Shown: positions 34,626-41,823 of the stretch, piece after piece | Layout of the letters: each line of letters opens with the position of its first letter | Position numbering within the stretch: the stretch's first letter is position 1 | Assembly (NCBI GenBank): GCA_019638695.1 | Contig: JAHBTG010000014.1 | Coordinates: 1 to 49,950, forward strand | Length of the DNA: 49,950 nt | Direction: 5' to 3' | DNA from: Bacteroidota bacterium | GTDB taxonomy: Bacteria; Bacteroidota; Bacteroidia; J057; JAJTIE01 | Notes under the pieces: model-generated | The model's database searches: none | The model's input: the letters and a program-made list of their open reading frames with translations, nothing else | Told to the model about the DNA's origin: nothing | Position numbers and translations under genes: made by a program

Positions 34626-34994
34626 ATGAACGCAATAGGTAATAAGATTCGCATGGTGCGGGAACTACGCGGTTACAGCCAGGAATATATGGCCGATCGC
34701 ATGGGTATCAGCCAAACGAGCTATAGCCGGCTGGAAAGTGAAGCCACAGACCTTACGCTGAGCCGGCTGGACCAGGTGGCCAACGTGCTGGAGATCAATC
34801 CCATGGATCTGCTCGCAATGGAAGAGAAATTTATATTCCAGAACAACACTAACTGCGGTATTGCGGCTTACAATCATGGGTCGTTCACCATGAATGATAT
34901 CAAAAGCCTGGAAGACAAGATAAAGCAACTGGAGAACCGGCTGACTCTCCAGGAAGAGCTGCTGGCGATCTACCGAAAGAATACGGAGGCATAA
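34626..34994 (+). CDS. XRE-family DNA-binding protein with C-terminal coiled coil
   Basis: This 122-residue protein has a helix-turn-helix at residues about 6-64 (IRMVRELRGYSQEYMADRMG, SQTSYSRLESEATDLTLSRL). A short linker (NTNCGIAAYNHGSFTMNDIK) is followed by a heptad-rich helix (SLEDKIKQLENRLTLQEELL) likely to dimerise. Its target is unknown; it may regulate itself or the small divergent gene at 34201-34509. Its promoter box lies five bases before the ATG. Confidence 0.9.
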   Translation: MNAIGNKIRMVRELRGYSQEYMADRMGISQTSYSRLESEATDLTLSRLDQVANVLEINPMDLLAMEEKFIFQNNTNCGIAAYNHGSFTMNDIKSLEDKIKQLENRLTLQEELLAIYRKNTEA

Positions 34995-35058
34995 AGAAGC
35001 GCCCGTTCTACCCTCCCCTCTCTCTGAGTCCTGCCTTAGAAGATTATGGGCTATATAG

Positions 35059-35066
35059 TATATTTG
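35059..35066 (+). promoter_or_regulatory. Bacteroidota -7 promoter box of the CDF transporter gene
   Basis: TATATTTG matches TAnnTTTG exactly. With a transcript start near 35073, it favours the GTG at 35110 or the GTG at 35089 over the TTG at 35080 as the translation start. Confidence 0.5.
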
Positions 35067-35109
35067 CAGGCTATCCTGTTTGCACAGGGTGGGCATATAC
35101 CTCTTTACA

Positions 35110-36111
35110 GTGCCTTCTTCCACCCAGCATACACAGAACCTGCGGCTGATGCGCCGGGTGTTATTTGCAGGCATATTGCTGGCCGTTGTCAAATTCGTGG
35201 CCTGGTACCTCACCGGTTCGGAGGCGCTGTTTTCAGATGCACTGGAGAGCACCATCAATATTGCTGCGGGCACGTTTACGTTGCTGAGCCTGCGCTATGC
35301 CGGCCGGCCCAGGGACAGCGACCATCCTTATGGGCATGGCAAGGTGGAGTATTTTGCGGTAGGCTTTGAAGGCGGACTGGTATTGCTGGCAGGAGTGGGT
35401 ATTGGCGCCAATGCGCTCTATGCCTGGTTACACCCAGTTCCGCTGCAAAAACTGGATGTAGGTATCTTGCTGGGCACCGTGGCAGGGATCACCAACCTGG
35501 TGCTGGGCTTGCTGCTCATACGCCGGGGCAAGCGCACCCGTTCGTCTGCCCTGGTGGCAGATGGCAAACATTTGCTGACGGATACCTGGAGCAGTGCGGC
35601 CATGATCGTCGGCCTGCTGCTGGTGTGGCTCACCGGGGAGCAGTGGCTGGATTACCTGTTTGCCCTGCTGCTGGCGCTCATGGTATTTTACACGGGCTTT
35701 TCCCTGGTGCGCAAATCCATAGGCGGGCTGATGGATGCCGCCGATGATGACTTGCTGAAAGTGGTGGTGCAGGTGCTGCGGCAGAATCACCGGGCTGCCT
35801 GGATAGACGTGCATAACCTGCGGGTAAAGCGCATGGGCAGCTTTATTCACCTGGATTGTTACCTGACGGTGCCCTATTTCATCACCCTGCAGGAGGCCTG
35901 GGAGCTTAAGGAAGACTTGCGCAAAGCTTTTGCCCCGGTTTGGGGAGATGAATACGAGGTGTTTATTCACAGTGTGCCGTGCATGCAGCAATATTGCCAT
36001 GCCTGTGCCGTGGCGGATTGTCCCGGCCGGCTGGCTCCCCAGACCGAAGGGGCCTGCCAGCACCTGGACCGGCTGGAGGAACTGCGCATGCCCGGCGGAC
36101 TCAATGCTTAG
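35110..36111 (+). CDS. Cation diffusion facilitator family transporter with Cys-rich tail
   Basis: This protein of about 333 residues has six membrane helices. The family motifs are ALFSDALESTINI in helix 2, HPYGHGKVEYFA between helices 2 and 3, and LVADGKHLLTDTWSS in helix 5, whose His and Asp are likely metal ligands. A cytoplasmic C-terminal domain (RVKRMGSFIHLDCYLTVP) follows. The tail is unusual: VPCMQQYCHACAVADCPGR, then EGACQHL, giving five Cys and two His. It exports a divalent metal ion such as zinc, iron or manganese; which one is not resolvable here. The start is uncertain: GTG 35110, GTG 35089, TTG 35080 and ATG 35149 are all in frame. Its stop overlaps the SRPBCC gene stop by three bases. 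Confidence 0.87.
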   Translation: MPSSTQHTQNLRLMRRVLFAGILLAVVKFVAWYLTGSEALFSDALESTINIAAGTFTLLSLRYAGRPRDSDHPYGHGKVEYFAVGFEGGLVLLAGVGIGANALYAWLHPVPLQKLDVGILLGTVAGITNLVLGLLLIRRGKRTRSSALVADGKHLLTDTWSSAAMIVGLLLVWLTGEQWLDYLFALLLALMVFYTGFSLVRKSIGGLMDAADDDLLKVVVQVLRQNHRAAWIDVHNLRVKRMGSFIHLDCYLTVPYFITLQEAWELKEDLRKAFAPVWGDEYEVFIHSVPCMQQYCHACAVADCPGRLAPQTEGACQHLDRLEELRMPGGLNA

Positions 36112-36587
36112 GAACTAACGGGCGCAACGTAAATCCCAAAGATGGCTTCCAGCTGCTGCTTGCGGTAGGCAAAGCTGCGGAGAATGTCCTTGCGCAGGAA
36201 CCAGCTGTGCCCCCACTCCCCCAGCCTTCCGTAAGGCACCTCATATTCCAGTTCATCAATGACCTCCGTGCCGCCGGGGATCTCCCGCAGGGTGTGCCGG
36301 TGTTTCCAGTAGCGGAAAGGACCTTCCTGCTGCATATCTACGAAGTATTCGTTGGGTTTCCAGTCCTGTATCCAGCTTTTCCATTTCATGTCCATGCCAA
36401 ACTTGCGCAAGCGGTAAGTGAGCACGGTATCCTGCTGTATGGGGCGGCTGGTGGTGTGCAGCACCTTGAAGCGCATGCCCTCTGGCGTAAGACGGCCCAG
36501 GTTCTCCGGCACGGAAAAGAAGGCCATCAGTTTCTCACGGCTGATGGGCAGTTGCTGGCTGTCGGTAAATGCGTGGCGTCTGGACAT
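36108..36587 (-). CDS. SRPBCC (START-like) family protein
   Basis: The protein has 159 residues starting MSRRHAFTDSQQLPISREKL. The fold features are an N-terminal strand-helix (AFFSVPENLGRLTPEGMRFK), hydrophobic central strands (TVLTYRLRKFGMDMKWKSWI), FVDMQQEGPFRYWKHRHTLR, and the C-terminal helix (ILRSFAYRKQQLEAIFG). This is the hydrophobic-ligand cavity family that includes cyclase/dehydrase-like proteins. The ligand is unknown. The start was chosen at ATG 36585-36587, since the frame upstream runs into repeat DNA. It converges on the CDF gene. Confidence 0.82.
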   Translation of the reverse strand: MSRRHAFTDSQQLPISREKLMAFFSVPENLGRLTPEGMRFKVLHTTSRPIQQDTVLTYRLRKFGMDMKWKSWIQDWKPNEYFVDMQQEGPFRYWKHRHTLREIPGGTEVIDELEYEVPYGRLGEWGHSWFLRKDILRSFAYRKQQLEAIFGIYVAPVSS

Positions 36588-36647
36588 ATGCTCACTAACG
36601 CAGGAAAGGGTTGCTGGGTTGTACGTTGGGGATACAGATGCGGTTCT

Positions 36648-37059
36648 GTCATCCTGAGCGTAGCGAAGGATCTCTGCCCTGTGGGAATAACCCTCCCCCA
36701 ACCCCTCCCGCAGGGAGGGGAGTCACGCCTACTTACTCTTCCCCCCCTGCGGGAAAGCACGGCCTAAGCGAAAAGGGCCAAAAGAGGGGGCTGTGGGGAG
36801 GTGAACAGTCAACCACACTGTTTGAGGCCCCGCCAGGGGCCGAGTTTGGGGTTGACCACCTCCACACAGCCCCCTCCGCCCTTTTCGGTTCAGCCTTGAT
36901 TTTGGGGTACTTTTTTATCAAGAAAAAAGTACAAATAAAGGATTGGGCCATATCCTGTATGTGTCAGTAGAGCAGGATGCCGCTCACGCGGCTGGAGCCG
37001 CGCGAGAGCGGGAGAATCTGCGCTACAAGGCAGAGATCCTTCGCTACGCTCAGGATGAC
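36648..37059 (+). repeat. Composite repeat copy 3, bounded by perfect inverted termini
   Basis: The ends are 31-bp perfect inverted repeats (36648-36678 and 37029-37059; the left begins GTCATCCTGAGCG, the right ends CTCAGGATGAC). With one mismatch the match extends to about 35 bp. Between them, in order, are the CCCTCCCGCAGGGAGGGGAG hairpin (about 36703-36722), the structured core (36760-36900), the hairpin GTACTTTTTT/AAAAAAGTAC (36907-36932), and about 95 bp of unrelated sequence. The terminal sequence resembles the widespread CCTGAGCGnAGCGAAGGAT repetitive extragenic palindromes. No protein is encoded. It occupies most of the gap between the SRPBCC gene and sppA. Confidence 0.8.
36760..36900 (+). 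repeat. Dispersed structured hairpin repeat, core copy 3
   Basis: It has the same ends as copy 1 (CGGCCTAAGCGAAAAGGGC and CGCCCTTTTCGGTTCAGCC) and the same apical part (CACTGTTTGAGGCCCC, GGGGCCGAGTTTG), but different arms that still pair. 36784-36795 (GAGGGGGCTGTG) pairs with 36865-36876, 36797-36803 (GGAGGTG) with 36857-36863, and 36808-36814 (GTCAACC) with 36850-36856. The compensating difference from copies 1 and 2 is strong evidence that the fold matters. Confidence 0.8.
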
Positions 37060-37346
37060 GCGGCGTGGGAACAGGACAAGTATTTTTACAGCAGAACCAC
37101 CCCCAGCCCCTCCTTAAGAAGGAGGGGAGCCGGAGTCGTCACCCCGAACTCGTCTCAGCAGGACACGAATGTGCAGGGAGACAACGTGCTGCGCTCACTC
37201 TAACACGGGAACAGAGAGACCGGCAGTTGTTGCAACTGTACCGGGAAGGCTCATCCATGAACAAGCCCGCGACACTACCCGTCAGCCCGCATATCCGCGT
37301 CCGTTGCCGCAGGTGTAGTACCTCCGGTGCAGGCCACGATTAGCCC
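37060..37346 (+). other. Gene-free stretch between repeat copy 3 and sppA
   Basis: It contains the module GAACCACCCCCAGCCCCTCC ... GGAGGGGAGCCGGAGTC (about 37085-37148), which is the inverse of 21045-21112, and otherwise unrelated sequence. Open frames here do not look like protein. A segment at 37208-37252 has words resembling a B12 riboswitch (GGGAA, CAACTGTA, GGGAAGG) but in the wrong arrangement. Confidence 0.4.
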
Positions 37347-37354
37347 TACCTTTG
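37347..37354 (+). promoter_or_regulatory. Bacteroidota -7 promoter box of sppA
   Basis: TACCTTTG matches TAnnTTTG exactly, 27 bp before the ATG at 37382. The predicted transcript start near 37361 would give a leader of about 20 nt. Confidence 0.5.
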
Positions 37355-37381
37355 CCTTCATATTTTTTGCTACTTTATAGA

Positions 37382-39187
37382 ATGAGATCCTTCTTCAAAT
37401 ATTTCCTCGCCTCCTTTGCAGCAGTGCTCATTGCCGGCATATTCCTGCTATTCATCGCCAGCTGGAGCATCAGCAACCTGCTGAACAGCCTCACAGCAGA
37501 AAAGACACCCACCGTAGAAGAGGGGAGTTTGCTGGTACTAAAACTGCAAGGAACCGTGGAGGAGCGCGTATCGGAAGATCCGCTGACAGCCATGATAGAA
37601 GGAAACGGCGAAAGCAAGATAGCCCTGAACACAACCCTGCAGGCATTGAAAGCCGCCAAGAAAGATGACCGTATCCGTGGTCTGTACCTGCATTGCGACA
37701 TGCTGAACGTGGGGATAGGGCATGCTGAAGCTTTGCGCAACGCGATCCTGGACTTCAAACAATCCGGGAAGTTCGTATGGGCCTATGGCGACAGCTACAT
37801 GGAACGGGTGTGGTATATAGCCAGCGCAGCGGACTCCATATTTATGCAACCCACCGGGTATATGGAGTGGAACGGACTGGTCAGCACCCCCCTCTTTATC
37901 AAAGGCAGCCTGGAAAAACTGTACATCACCCCGCGGGTATTCCGGGTAGGTGAGTTCAAAAGCGCGGGGGAGATGTTTGACCGCACAGACCTGAGCACAG
38001 AGAACCGCCGCCAGGTGCAAGCTTATATAGACGACATCTGGGAACATATGCTGGCGCAGATCCATAAAAGCCGCAAGCTGGATACCCGTCAGTTGAACGA
38101 ACTGGCGGCCACGCTGGCCATAACCCATGCCAGGGAAGCCCACAAACACCATATGGTAGATGCGCTGCTGCATAAAGACCAGCTGCGCGACCTGCTGAAG
38201 AAGAAAGTAAAGACCTCCGAAGACGGGGAGATCGTGCAGATCACGACGGACAGCTATGCCCAGACCCTGAAAAGCACCGGCAAGAAGGACCCGGAGGCCA
38301 AGATAGCCATTGTATATGCCAACGGCGGCATCATGACCGGCAAGGGAGATATCTCCACGGTGGGCAGCGACGGCATGGCCCGCACACTCCGCAAACTGCG
38401 CGAGGACAAGACCGTGAAGGCCGTGGTCTTCCGGGTGAACAGCCCCGGGGGCAGCGCACTGGCCAGCGATATCATCGCACGTGAGATGCAGCTGCTGTGC
38501 CAGGAGAAACCGGTGGCCGTCTCTATGGGCGATGTAGCCGCATCCGGCGGGTATTACATCAGCGCACATGCGCACCGCATCTTTGCAGAACCCACCACAC
38601 TTACCGGCTCCATAGGGGTCATTGGCCTGTGGCTCAATACCCAGCAGTTCTTCAACCGGCACCTGGGCGTCACCTTTGGCGAGGTCACCGGCACCCACAC
38701 CCCCTACGCCAATATGCTGAACCCCACCCGCCCCCTGAGCGAGCTGGAAGCGCAGACCCTGCAGCGGCAAATAGAAACGGTCTATAAGGAGTTTGTGGAG
38801 GTGGTGCAGCAAGGCCGCAAGTTCCCCAGCTTTGAGGCCGTGGACAGCCTGGCCCGCGGCCATGTGTATAGCGGCATCACGGCGCTGCACCTCAAACTGG
38901 TGGATGAGCTGGGGGGAGTGCCCCAGGCGCTTAGCTACGTAGCCAAAAAGGCCGGCCTGGGAGAAGACGCTTATACACTGGCAGAATACCCGCACCTGGA
39001 GTCCCCTTTTCAGAAACTACTGGCAAGCTTCCTGGGCGAAGCCGAAACCTGGGTGCCTGTCTACCGGATGCTGGGCACCGTCTTCTCCAGGGACGACAAG
39101 GTTTTCCTGCTGAACCTGCTGCAGGCGCACCGCCAGTCCGCAGTGGGCATCTATATGCACACAGGCAACTTCTTCAACATACACTAA
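37382..39187 (+). CDS. sppA: Signal peptide peptidase, 67K type
   Basis: This 601-residue protein has an N-terminal membrane anchor (about 8-36) and tandem S49 peptidase domains. The catalytic dyad is visible: Lys193 in RVGEFKSAGEMFDR of the first domain and Ser388 in GDVAASGGYYIS of the second, with FRVNSPGGSALASDIIAREM and TLTGSIGVIGLWLN around the active groove. It digests cleaved signal peptides in the membrane. The start at ATG 37382 directly precedes the anchor; the frame ten codons longer has no homology-like sequence. A strong terminator follows at 39226. Confidence 0.94.
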   Translation: MRSFFKYFLASFAAVLIAGIFLLFIASWSISNLLNSLTAEKTPTVEEGSLLVLKLQGTVEERVSEDPLTAMIEGNGESKIALNTTLQALKAAKKDDRIRGLYLHCDMLNVGIGHAEALRNAILDFKQSGKFVWAYGDSYMERVWYIASAADSIFMQPTGYMEWNGLVSTPLFIKGSLEKLYITPRVFRVGEFKSAGEMFDRTDLSTENRRQVQAYIDDIWEHMLAQIHKSRKLDTRQLNELAATLAITHAREAHKHHMVDALLHKDQLRDLLKKKVKTSEDGEIVQITTDSYAQTLKSTGKKDPEAKIAIVYANGGIMTGKGDISTVGSDGMARTLRKLREDKTVKAVVFRVNSPGGSALASDIIAREMQLLCQEKPVAVSMGDVAASGGYYISAHAHRIFAEPTTLTGSIGVIGLWLNTQQFFNRHLGVTFGEVTGTHTPYANMLNPTRPLSELEAQTLQRQIETVYKEFVEVVQQGRKFPSFEAVDSLARGHVYSGITALHLKLVDELGGVPQALSYVAKKAGLGEDAYTLAEYPHLESPFQKLLASFLGEAETWVPVYRMLGTVFSRDDKVFLLNLLQAHRQSAVGIYMHTGNFFNIH

Positions 39188-39225
39188 CGCACGCATACCC
39201 GTTTCCTTCTTTATACGAAAGCAAG

Positions 39226-39253
39226 AAAACCTGGCGAAAGCCGGGTTTTTTTT
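39226..39253 (+). terminator. Rho-independent terminator of sppA
   Basis: The stem AAAACCTGGC and GCCGGGTTTT (one G-T pair) closes on a GAAA tetraloop and is followed by more T, giving a run of about eight. The rest of the gap to 39368 is AT-rich and includes AATATTTG at 39348-39355, a one-mismatch promoter box 13 bp before the sigma-factor ATG. Confidence 0.9.
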
Positions 39254-39368
39254 GGCATCCGGGTCCGGTTATTATCAATCACACGCCTAAAAGTGGAATT
39301 GTATAGGTATTTGGGAACTGCCATACAGGCAACTATAGTTTATCTAGAATATTTGTACGTATATTCGG

Positions 39369-40088
39369 ATGTTCGTTAACCTTCCATCTGTGTCCAAGAA
39401 TAGTTTTCCCACCGCTTCCACCCCGGAAGAGGCCATACCTGATGGCAAATCGTCTGCCTCTCAGGAATCAGCCCCACCTGAGGATATGGCGGATGCCGCA
39501 GAGCATGCCGAGGAAGCACTGGATCCGGCCGTCAAGGCACAATACGACCACCTGTTTGAGGCGGAAATGATGCCGCACCTGCGCAGCCTCTATCACTTTG
39601 CCTACCGGCTTTCCAACAATGAAGACGATGCGCATGACCTGGTGCAGGACACCTATCTGAAGGCATACCGCTTTATCAAAAGTTATGAGCAGGGCTCAAA
39701 TGCCAAAGCCTGGTTGTTCCGCATACTCAAGAACAGCTTCATCAACAACTACCGCAAGCAAAGCAAAGAACCTAATAAGATTGATTACGAGGAAGCGGAA
39801 ACCTTTCTGCAAACCGGCAAAGCTGCGTATTCCGAGAGCATAGACGGCCGGGAGAAGATGTTCCACAGCATGATAGGCGATGAAGTGACCAAAGCCCTGA
39901 ACGCGCTGCCGGTGGATTTTCGCACGGTGATCATCCTGTGCGATATCGAAGAATTCACCTATGAGGAGATTGCCAAGATCATAGACATCCCCATTGGCAC
40001 CGTGCGTTCGCGCCTGCACCGTGCCCGCAAAATGCTGCGCGATGCCCTGCTGGATTATGCCCTCTCTATGGGATATGATACAGAATAA
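39369..40088 (+). CDS. ECF-type sigma-70 factor with acidic N-terminal extension
   Basis: This 239-residue protein has region 2 at about 55-115 (FEAEMMPHLRSLYHFAYRLS, EDDAHDLVQDTYLKAYRFIK, NAKAWLFRILKNSFINNYRK) and region 4 at about 170-230 (LPVDFRTVIILCDIEEFTYE, IDIPIGTVRSRLHRARKMLR). The first 50 or so residues are Ser/Pro/Glu/Ala-rich and likely disordered, an unusual addition for the family. It directs RNA polymerase to alternative promoters. The small protein encoded 54 bp downstream is its likely anti-sigma partner. Its regulon is unknown. Confidence 0.93.
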   Translation: MFVNLPSVSKNSFPTASTPEEAIPDGKSSASQESAPPEDMADAAEHAEEALDPAVKAQYDHLFEAEMMPHLRSLYHFAYRLSNNEDDAHDLVQDTYLKAYRFIKSYEQGSNAKAWLFRILKNSFINNYRKQSKEPNKIDYEEAETFLQTGKAAYSESIDGREKMFHSMIGDEVTKALNALPVDFRTVIILCDIEEFTYEEIAKIIDIPIGTVRSRLHRARKMLRDALLDYALSMGYDTE

Positions 40089-40142
40089 GCCGCAATCCAT
40101 CCAAACTTTAACTATATAGAAGAAAACCGAGTTATACGAGTC

Positions 40143-40448
40143 ATGGAAAAGAACAAAGTCGGTGTGCATGCCCCCAACAGCCCCTACAGTGCAGAGGAGT
40201 GTGAGGAAATTATTGCCAAGCTGGAGGATATGCTGGATGGCCGCCTGACCGGTGAGGAGCAGAAGGCGTTTGAAGAAATGGTGACCAACTGCCAGTTTTG
40301 CCTGGAGCAATACCGCATTGAGAAATCGCTGCGGCAGCTGATCAAAAATGGCTTCAATAATATGGTGATGTCTAACAAACTGGTAGCCAATATCAAAAGC
40401 AGTATACGCGCCATGCGGGGTAACCTGCCGGAGAACACCGGCAGGTAA
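40143..40448 (+). CDS. Small putative anti-sigma factor (zinc-finger-like, no membrane helix)
   Basis: The 101-residue protein has an N-terminal helical part with EEIIAKLEDMLDGRLTGEEQ, resembling anti-sigma/zf-HC2 domains. Cysteines are at residues 20, 50 and 53 (VTNCQFC). The usual HxxxCxxC histidine is absent, so metal binding would have to be different or lost. The rest is helical and basic (MSNKLVANIKSSIRAMRG), without a transmembrane segment, so it would act in the cytoplasm. Its location right after the sigma gene supports the assignment, which remains inferential. Confidence 0.7.
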   Translation: MEKNKVGVHAPNSPYSAEECEEIIAKLEDMLDGRLTGEEQKAFEEMVTNCQFCLEQYRIEKSLRQLIKNGFNNMVMSNKLVANIKSSIRAMRGNLPENTGR

Positions 40449-40542
40449 TCATACCGGGCTTAACATGATTTAACGCCAAACCGCCAACCTGTCGGCATAG
40501 CCTGCGTTAAGTTCGTATATTTCGACCAACAACCCCGCAGCT

Positions 40543-41310
40543 ATGGAATGGTGGAGTGCTATTGTAGAGTTTTTTCAGATTGCAGTTAACCCGGAATCCA
40601 TCATCAAGTATGGCGGCCTGTGGTTATTGTTTACCGTGATATTTGTAGAGACCGGTCTGCTGGTGGGGTTCTTCCTGCCGGGAGACGGCCTGTTATTCAC
40701 TGCGGGCCTGCTGGCAGCAGATCCTCATCTGGCGCCGGACACCGCCGGTATGTTTGAGTTCAGCTACTGGAGTGTACTCTTCTTCATCAGTATTGCCGCC
40801 ATTACGGGAGACAGCCTGGGCTATTATATAGGCAGCCGTTTCGGCCCCAAGGTATTCGTAAGGCCCAGGTCGCGCATCTTCCGGCCGGAATATGTACAAA
40901 TGACCCGCGTGTTTTTTGACAAACACGGGGGCAAAGCACTGGTGCTGGGCCGGTTCCTGCCCGTTATCCGAACCTTTGCACCTGTGATGGCCGGTGTAGC
41001 AGGTATGCGCTATACCCAGTTCCTGCGGTATAATATTGTGGGCGGGCTGATATGGGTGGTCAGCCTGGTCAGCCTGGGGTATTTCCTGGGCACCACTTAC
41101 CCGGCCATCTCGCATTACTACGAGTGGATTATCATTGGCTTTATTGTCATTACCACCATTCCGCTCATTCGCTTCTACTGGAAACAGCGGAAGGAAAAAC
41201 GGGAGAATCCCCGCAGCGAGAAGGAAGTAGACGCCCTCTATGCTGAGGAGGTAGCCCACATACATGCCCTGCGCGAACGGGAACAGAACACCCGGGCTCA
41301 CATTAAATAA
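40543..41310 (+). CDS. DedA/VTT family membrane protein
   Basis: This 255-residue integral membrane protein shows the family motifs [33 protein letters not shown], and [20 protein letters not shown], the last with conserved Arg and Pro in the reentrant loop. A C-terminal charged tail ([20 protein letters not shown]) is cytoplasmic. DedA proteins act in lipid scrambling or transport across the inner membrane and in membrane homeostasis; a specific substrate is unknown. A TATATTTC box (40516-40523) could be its promoter. dtd follows after 14 bp, so they are probably co-transcribed. Confidence 0.92.
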   Translation: MEWWSAIVEFFQIAVNPESIIKYGGLWLLFTVIFVETGLLVGFFLPGDGLLFTAGLLAADPHLAPDTAGMFEFSYWSVLFFISIAAITGDSLGYYIGSRFGPKVFVRPRSRIFRPEYVQMTRVFFDKHGGKALVLGRFLPVIRTFAPVMAGVAGMRYTQFLRYNIVGGLIWVVSLVSLGYFLGTTYPAISHYYEWIIIGFIVITTIPLIRFYWKQRKEKRENPRSEKEVDALYAEEVAHIHALREREQNTRAHIK

Positions 41311-41324
41311 TACCGTACACACAC

Positions 41325-41777
41325 ATGCGCCTACTCATCCAGCGCGTAAGTCAGGCAAGCGTGGTGGCCAACGGCCAGCTTACCGGGCATATCAGCCGCG
41401 GGCTACTGGTACTGGCAGGCATCACCCATACGGATACGGCCGAAGACATCGAATGGCTTTGCCAGAAACTGGTACAGCTCCGCATCTTCAGCGATGCAGA
41501 AGGCAAGATGAACCTGAGCATAGAGGAAGCGGGCGGAGACATACTGGTTATCAGCCAGTTCACCCTGCATGCCAGCACCCGCAAAGGCAACCGCCCCAGC
41601 TACACCGCCGCCGCCCCGCCGGAAGTAGCGATCCCCCTTTACGAGCAATTCCTGCAATGCCTGCAGGACCGGTTTACGGGCAAGATAGCCACCGGTGTAT
41701 TTGGTGCGCATATGCAAGTGAGCCTGGTGAATGACGGCCCCGTAACCATCTGGCTGGATTCCCATCAGAAAGAATAA
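41325..41777 (+). CDS. dtd: D-aminoacyl-tRNA deacylase
   Basis: The 150-residue protein has the length and motifs of Dtd: [20 protein letters not shown], the catalytic segment SQFTLHAST (around residue 77), and the cross-subunit [11 protein letters not shown] (around residue 136) carrying the GP motif. The dimer removes D-amino acids and glycine mischarged on tRNAs. It follows DedA on the same strand. The terminal hairpin begins at its stop codon. Confidence 0.95.
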   Translation: MRLLIQRVSQASVVANGQLTGHISRGLLVLAGITHTDTAEDIEWLCQKLVQLRIFSDAEGKMNLSIEEAGGDILVISQFTLHASTRKGNRPSYTAAAPPEVAIPLYEQFLQCLQDRFTGKIATGVFGAHMQVSLVNDGPVTIWLDSHQKE

Positions 41778-41801
41778 GGCCACTCCCTGCGGAATGGCCT
41801 T
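41776..41801. terminator. Hairpin shared by convergent genes dtd and the giant T9SS gene
   Basis: AAGGCCA (41776-41782) and TGGCCTT (41795-41801) form a hairpin that starts at the dtd stop codon and lies 22 bp from the end of the convergent minus-strand gene. The arms end in A or T on both sides, so it could work in either direction, but it is weak. Confidence 0.5.
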
Positions 41802-41823
41802 ACACTTCATAGCGCGTTAGTAA

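Noticed and set aside
37208-37275. Words resembling a second cobalamin riboswitch (GGGAA, CAACTGTA, GGGAAGG).
   Set aside because: The spacing and order do not fit: GGGAAGG follows CAACTGTA too closely, the CCACTG and ACCTGCC elements are missing, and the nearest gene is sppA. It is at best a coincidence or a decayed remnant.
37065-37343. A 92-codon open frame in the gap before sppA.
   Set aside because: It begins in repeat DNA (terminal repeat and the CTCC module), shows no domain, and ends without homology-like sequence.
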